NCBI RefSeq assembly: GCF_963678635.1
Contig: NC_087062.1
Location: forward strand, 44,160,395-44,224,394
Reading direction: 5' to 3'
Origin: Symsagittifera roscoffensis
Taxonomy: Eukaryota; Xenacoelomorpha; Acoela; Convolutidae
DNA length: 64,000 nt
The position numbers and the translations under genes are program-made. How positions within the stretch are numbered: the first letter of the stretch is position 1; each line of letters opens with the position of its first letter. The notes beneath the pieces were generated by a model, which saw only the letters and a list, made by a program, of their open reading frames with translations, searched no databases and was not told where the DNA came from. Shown piece by piece: positions 61,162-64,000 of the stretch.

Positions 61162-62887
61162 AAGCCCTGAAAGTTCCGACTGCCTTTCAATGTCTATGGA
61201 GCATTAATAAGATGAAAAATTTCAGTGTAATAAAAAAAACTTTTAAAAAAATTTTGAAAAAATTTGAGATTTTATGTAAAAACATCCCCCCACACGTCAT
61301 ATCAAGTACAAAGTGATAGATTTTGCGCCTATTAACAAATCAATTGTGGCATATAAGCTTCTTTTAACCAATTTGGAACGATTTCTACGACGGATTAAAT
61401 CTGCGCTTACGCGTTAATAGCGCGAATTATATCGCGCTTTAATTGTCCCAAATTGGTCAAAATGGCCAAAATGGCAATCTTTAAACCCTCATAACTTTAC
61501 GAAAAAAGATCACAGGTGAAATATCTTTTCAAATTTGAGCTCAGGACAACAATACCTTTCGAATGATATTAAAAAAATTTCGTCAAAAATGGCTAGTTAA
61601 AAAGTCGAAATTTGTCTGAAGAAAAAAAAAACCCACCCCGAGCACAAATATTCCGTTACTTTCGTATCGAAAGTCGGAACAAAAAGAAAACGTTTTGCAT
61701 GGAAAACAAAAATCAACCGTACAATCCCCCCAGCTCGAACTCTCCATCCCTTTCAAGAAAAAAGGGGGGGGGGAGATTGTTATAAGTAGGACCAAGTTAA
61801 CATCCTCCACGTATTTGCTAAGCCGTTGGGGGGGGGGGGATGTTAACTTGGTTCTAAGTTGGGAACTTTTCAGCCAATCAGAATCGAGCATTTTACATGC
61901 AGTGCTTAGGGATGTTAACTTGATCCGTTAAGTAGAGCAAAAATAGAATTCTTATTAGAAACCCGGGTTGCATCCATAAACCGCAAATGCGTATCTTACA
62001 TTTCCCCACACCGAAAATGCTAATCATACAATTGCCTACATCAAATGTATGGAAAATTGGTAATCAAGTGCGGATTAATTTGTGTAAGTAACAGCATACA
62101 AATGCAATCCCGCGTAAAAATGCAAATGCGAGTTTCATTTGCGCGTTTGTATGAAATGCATAAGTTATACCGAATTATTTTGCAGATATAATACATGTGT
62201 TGGGGAGGGCATTCTGCGGTAAAGTCACTGAAGAGAGATTGTACGGTTGATCCCATGTATTATTTTGTATAAAATAAGCATTTCACACAAACGTTCAAAA
62301 TATGATCATTTTGAAATTGTACATACAATTTTGTATTTTGAGTTTTAATGGAATCATTTGAGTCAACGTTTTATTTATGTTCCGTTTATTGTCCCAACTT
62401 TCGTAACGAAAGTAACGGAATATTTTTGCTCGGGGTGGGCTTTTTTCTTCAGACAAATTTCGACTCTTTTACCAGCCATTTTGTCGGAATTTCTCTGGAT
62501 CATTCAAAAAGTATTGGTCTTGAGCTTAAATTTGAAAAGATATTTCACCTGTGATCATTTTTTGTTAAAGTTTTGAAGGTTTAAAGATTGCCATTTTGGC
62601 CAAGTTGGGACAATTACCGCGCGATATATTTCGCGCTATTAATGCGTAAGCGGAGGTTTAATCCGTCTTAGAAATCGTTTCAAATTGTTAGAAGGAAGCT
62701 TTTTTAGCCATCATTGAATTGTTACTGGGAGCGAAAATTATCACTTTGTACTTTAGATGGCGTGTGGAGGATGATTTTCACAAAATATATGTCAAATTAA
62801 AAAAAAAAAATTTTTTAAATACATTTAGTGTTTTCATGTTATTACTGCTCCATAGGCCTTAAAAGGCAGTCGGAACATTCAGGGCTT
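61162..62887. mobile_element. Long-TIR foldback element, about 1.73 kb
   Basis: The left arm (61162 to about 61735) is the inverted counterpart of the right arm (about 62236 to 62887). Shared landmarks include AAGCCCTGAA, GTTCCGACTGCCTTT, TATGGAGCA, AGTACAAAGTGATA, GACGGATTAAA, TTAATAGCGCGAA, TTTAAACC, CACCCCGAGCA and ATCAACCGTACAATC. Small indels separate these. The loop of about 500 bp contains a G-run region with AAGTTAACATCC in both orientations (61797 and 61852), possibly a nested insertion. The open frames across the arms have no known domain, so the element is non-autonomous or a foldback type. Confidence 0.82.
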
Positions 62888-62916
62888 TGCAAGTTTCAAG
62901 GGGCAAGTTTTAAGTA

Positions 62917-63074
62917 GGTTAAGTTGGTCGAATTTTCGGCCAATCAAAAGGCAGCAAAATTCGAATTATAAAAACGCTCTAATGCTAATTATGCTGGTTA
63001 AGTTGGTCGAATTTTCGGCCAATCAAAAGGCAGCAAAATTCGAATTATAAAAACGCTCTAATGCTAATTATGCT
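62917..63074. repeat. Perfect 79-bp tandem duplication
   Basis: 62917-62995 and 62996-63074 are identical, starting GGTTAAGTTGGTCGAATTTT and ending GCTAATTATGCT. The unit holds GGCCAATCAAAAGG. Identity over the full length points to a recent event or an assembly duplication. Confidence 0.95.
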
Positions 63075-63166
63075 TATTAACTGTTTTTATTTACAGGGGT
63101 GTCAGTTCTTCGGTAGATACCATAGGATGGGAGGGCGGACCGATTGTTAAGTATAGCCTATAAAGT

Positions 63167-63290
63167 TTGTACGTTTGCTTTTTTGTCTCGAGTCTGATTG
63201 GTTAGAATAGCATTTGTCTACTTACTGACGAGTATCAATACGAAGTTGTCTACACTCTGCTACGTAACCTTTCTCCTCATTATAATCAGT
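63167..63290 (-). mobile_element. Lone arm of the 4.2 kb foldback family
   Basis: The reverse complement of this stretch follows the left arm at 4199-4300: landmarks TTACGTAGCAG, CGTATTCAT-like, CAG-AAG-AGACAAAT, ACCAATCAGA and CGAGACA occur in the same order. No second arm is visible beside it. Confidence 0.65.
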
Positions 63291-64000
63291 TATGAAACTA
63301 AACTTATCTTAAAAATGGGGGAAATTTTTGAAGAACAATTCAAGGCGGTCAGCTCAAAGTGAAATTTAGAAATAAAAGCAAGGTTCAAGTCATGAAGAAT
63401 TGATTTTTTTTCGCATTTTTAAACTTGATCTAAGCTTTCATATAGATTCATAAATGATTCAAGCTTCTAACTATTTGTACTATGCGTAATTTTGTGTTGG
63501 ATAAACTAGCTGTTCGACCGACTTCGGTCTGATCATTTTTCGATCAGTTCGACCCATATAAGAATACTCAAGTTTTTATGACAGTTTTATTCTGTAAAAT
63601 GGCTTCAAAAGTATAACTTTTAAAACTTATATTTATGAATCTATCTGCAAACTAAAATAGTATTCAAAAAATCAATTATGTATGACTCGAACCTTGTTTC
63701 TCTTTTTCATTTCATATTTTCACTTTGAGCTGAATACCTTCAAACTGCATCACATATTCTGAATTTTTTTCCAAATTGCTGCCCTAATTGCCAGTCGTTT
63801 TATTTATCTATCACCAGCTCCGAATATATTTACATTTTTTCTTGAATTAGAAGTTTACGATTTATGAGACAGCCGGACGTAAGGCAGTTTTGTAGAGAAC
63901 AATATTTCCCTCATTATAATCACGGTTTTAAATTGAGAAACTCAGTCAAAAATATTTTCAAAAAAAATTGTTGATTTCTTAAAAGATTTCATGTATATTT
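63291..64000. other. Intergenic AT-rich DNA, no gene seen
   Basis: No gene recognised. Around 63510-63560 a small set of TCGACC and CGATCAG words forms a short interrupted palindrome (GACCGACTTCGGTC). Confidence 0.45.

Noticed and set aside
61583-62576. Open frames of 68-102 codons in the 61-62 kb element as a transposase
   Set aside because: They fall in inverted arms and so appear in pairs, with no catalytic motif or DNA-binding domain visible.

Overview
The window looks like nuclear DNA from an invertebrate animal. It is AT-rich and gene-poor, with two intronless GTPase genes of the IRG (immunity-related GTPase) type, one decayed Ty3/gypsy-like LTR retroelement, several short inverted-repeat transposons and a very large satellite. 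There is no bacterial gene organisation, no rRNA or tRNA gene that I can support, and no CRISPR array. The species cannot be named from the sequence alone.

Layout. 1-2260: AT-rich intergenic DNA. 2261-3601 (minus): first IRG-like GTPase, 446 aa. 4188-4456: a foldback element of about 270 bp. 7190-7500: a cluster of imperfect GCGGAATCCGC words. About 8790-24546: a degenerate Ty3/gypsy-like retroelement with LTR-like ends, gag, reverse transcriptase, RNase H and integrase remnants. Its RT region is split by a 1.2 kb insertion made of the element's own 5' leader and gag start. 24547-53667: a 29 kb array built on a 21-bp unit (GTCGCGGCGGTC, then A6, then TTA). It runs in one orientation to about 34686 and in the opposite orientation afterwards, with different higher-order repeats on each side. 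Its right side is punctuated by six copies of a non-satellite spacer, some carrying a hAT-like MITE. 54004-54459: an apparently full-length copy of that MITE. 54597-55931 (minus): second IRG-like GTPase, 444 aa, a close paralog of the first. 56247-57176 and 58178-59284: two members of one TIR element family. 57386-57552: a nested palindrome. 61162-62887: a foldback element with inverted arms of more than 500 bp. 62917-63074: a perfect 79-bp tandem duplication. 63167-63290: a lone arm of the 4.2 kb foldback family.

The two GTPases are the only genes I consider intact and functional. They lie on the same strand about 51 kb apart, and almost everything between them is repeat. The simplest reading is an old tandem gene duplication whose spacer was invaded by a retroelement and then filled by satellite amplification. 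The satellite is the most unusual object. It is CpG-rich in an AT-rich setting, its period equals two turns of B-DNA, its sequence variants look concentrated at CpG sites, and its orientation flips once near one third of its length. Many long open frames lie inside it, but they follow from the 21-bp (7-codon) period and should not be read as genes.
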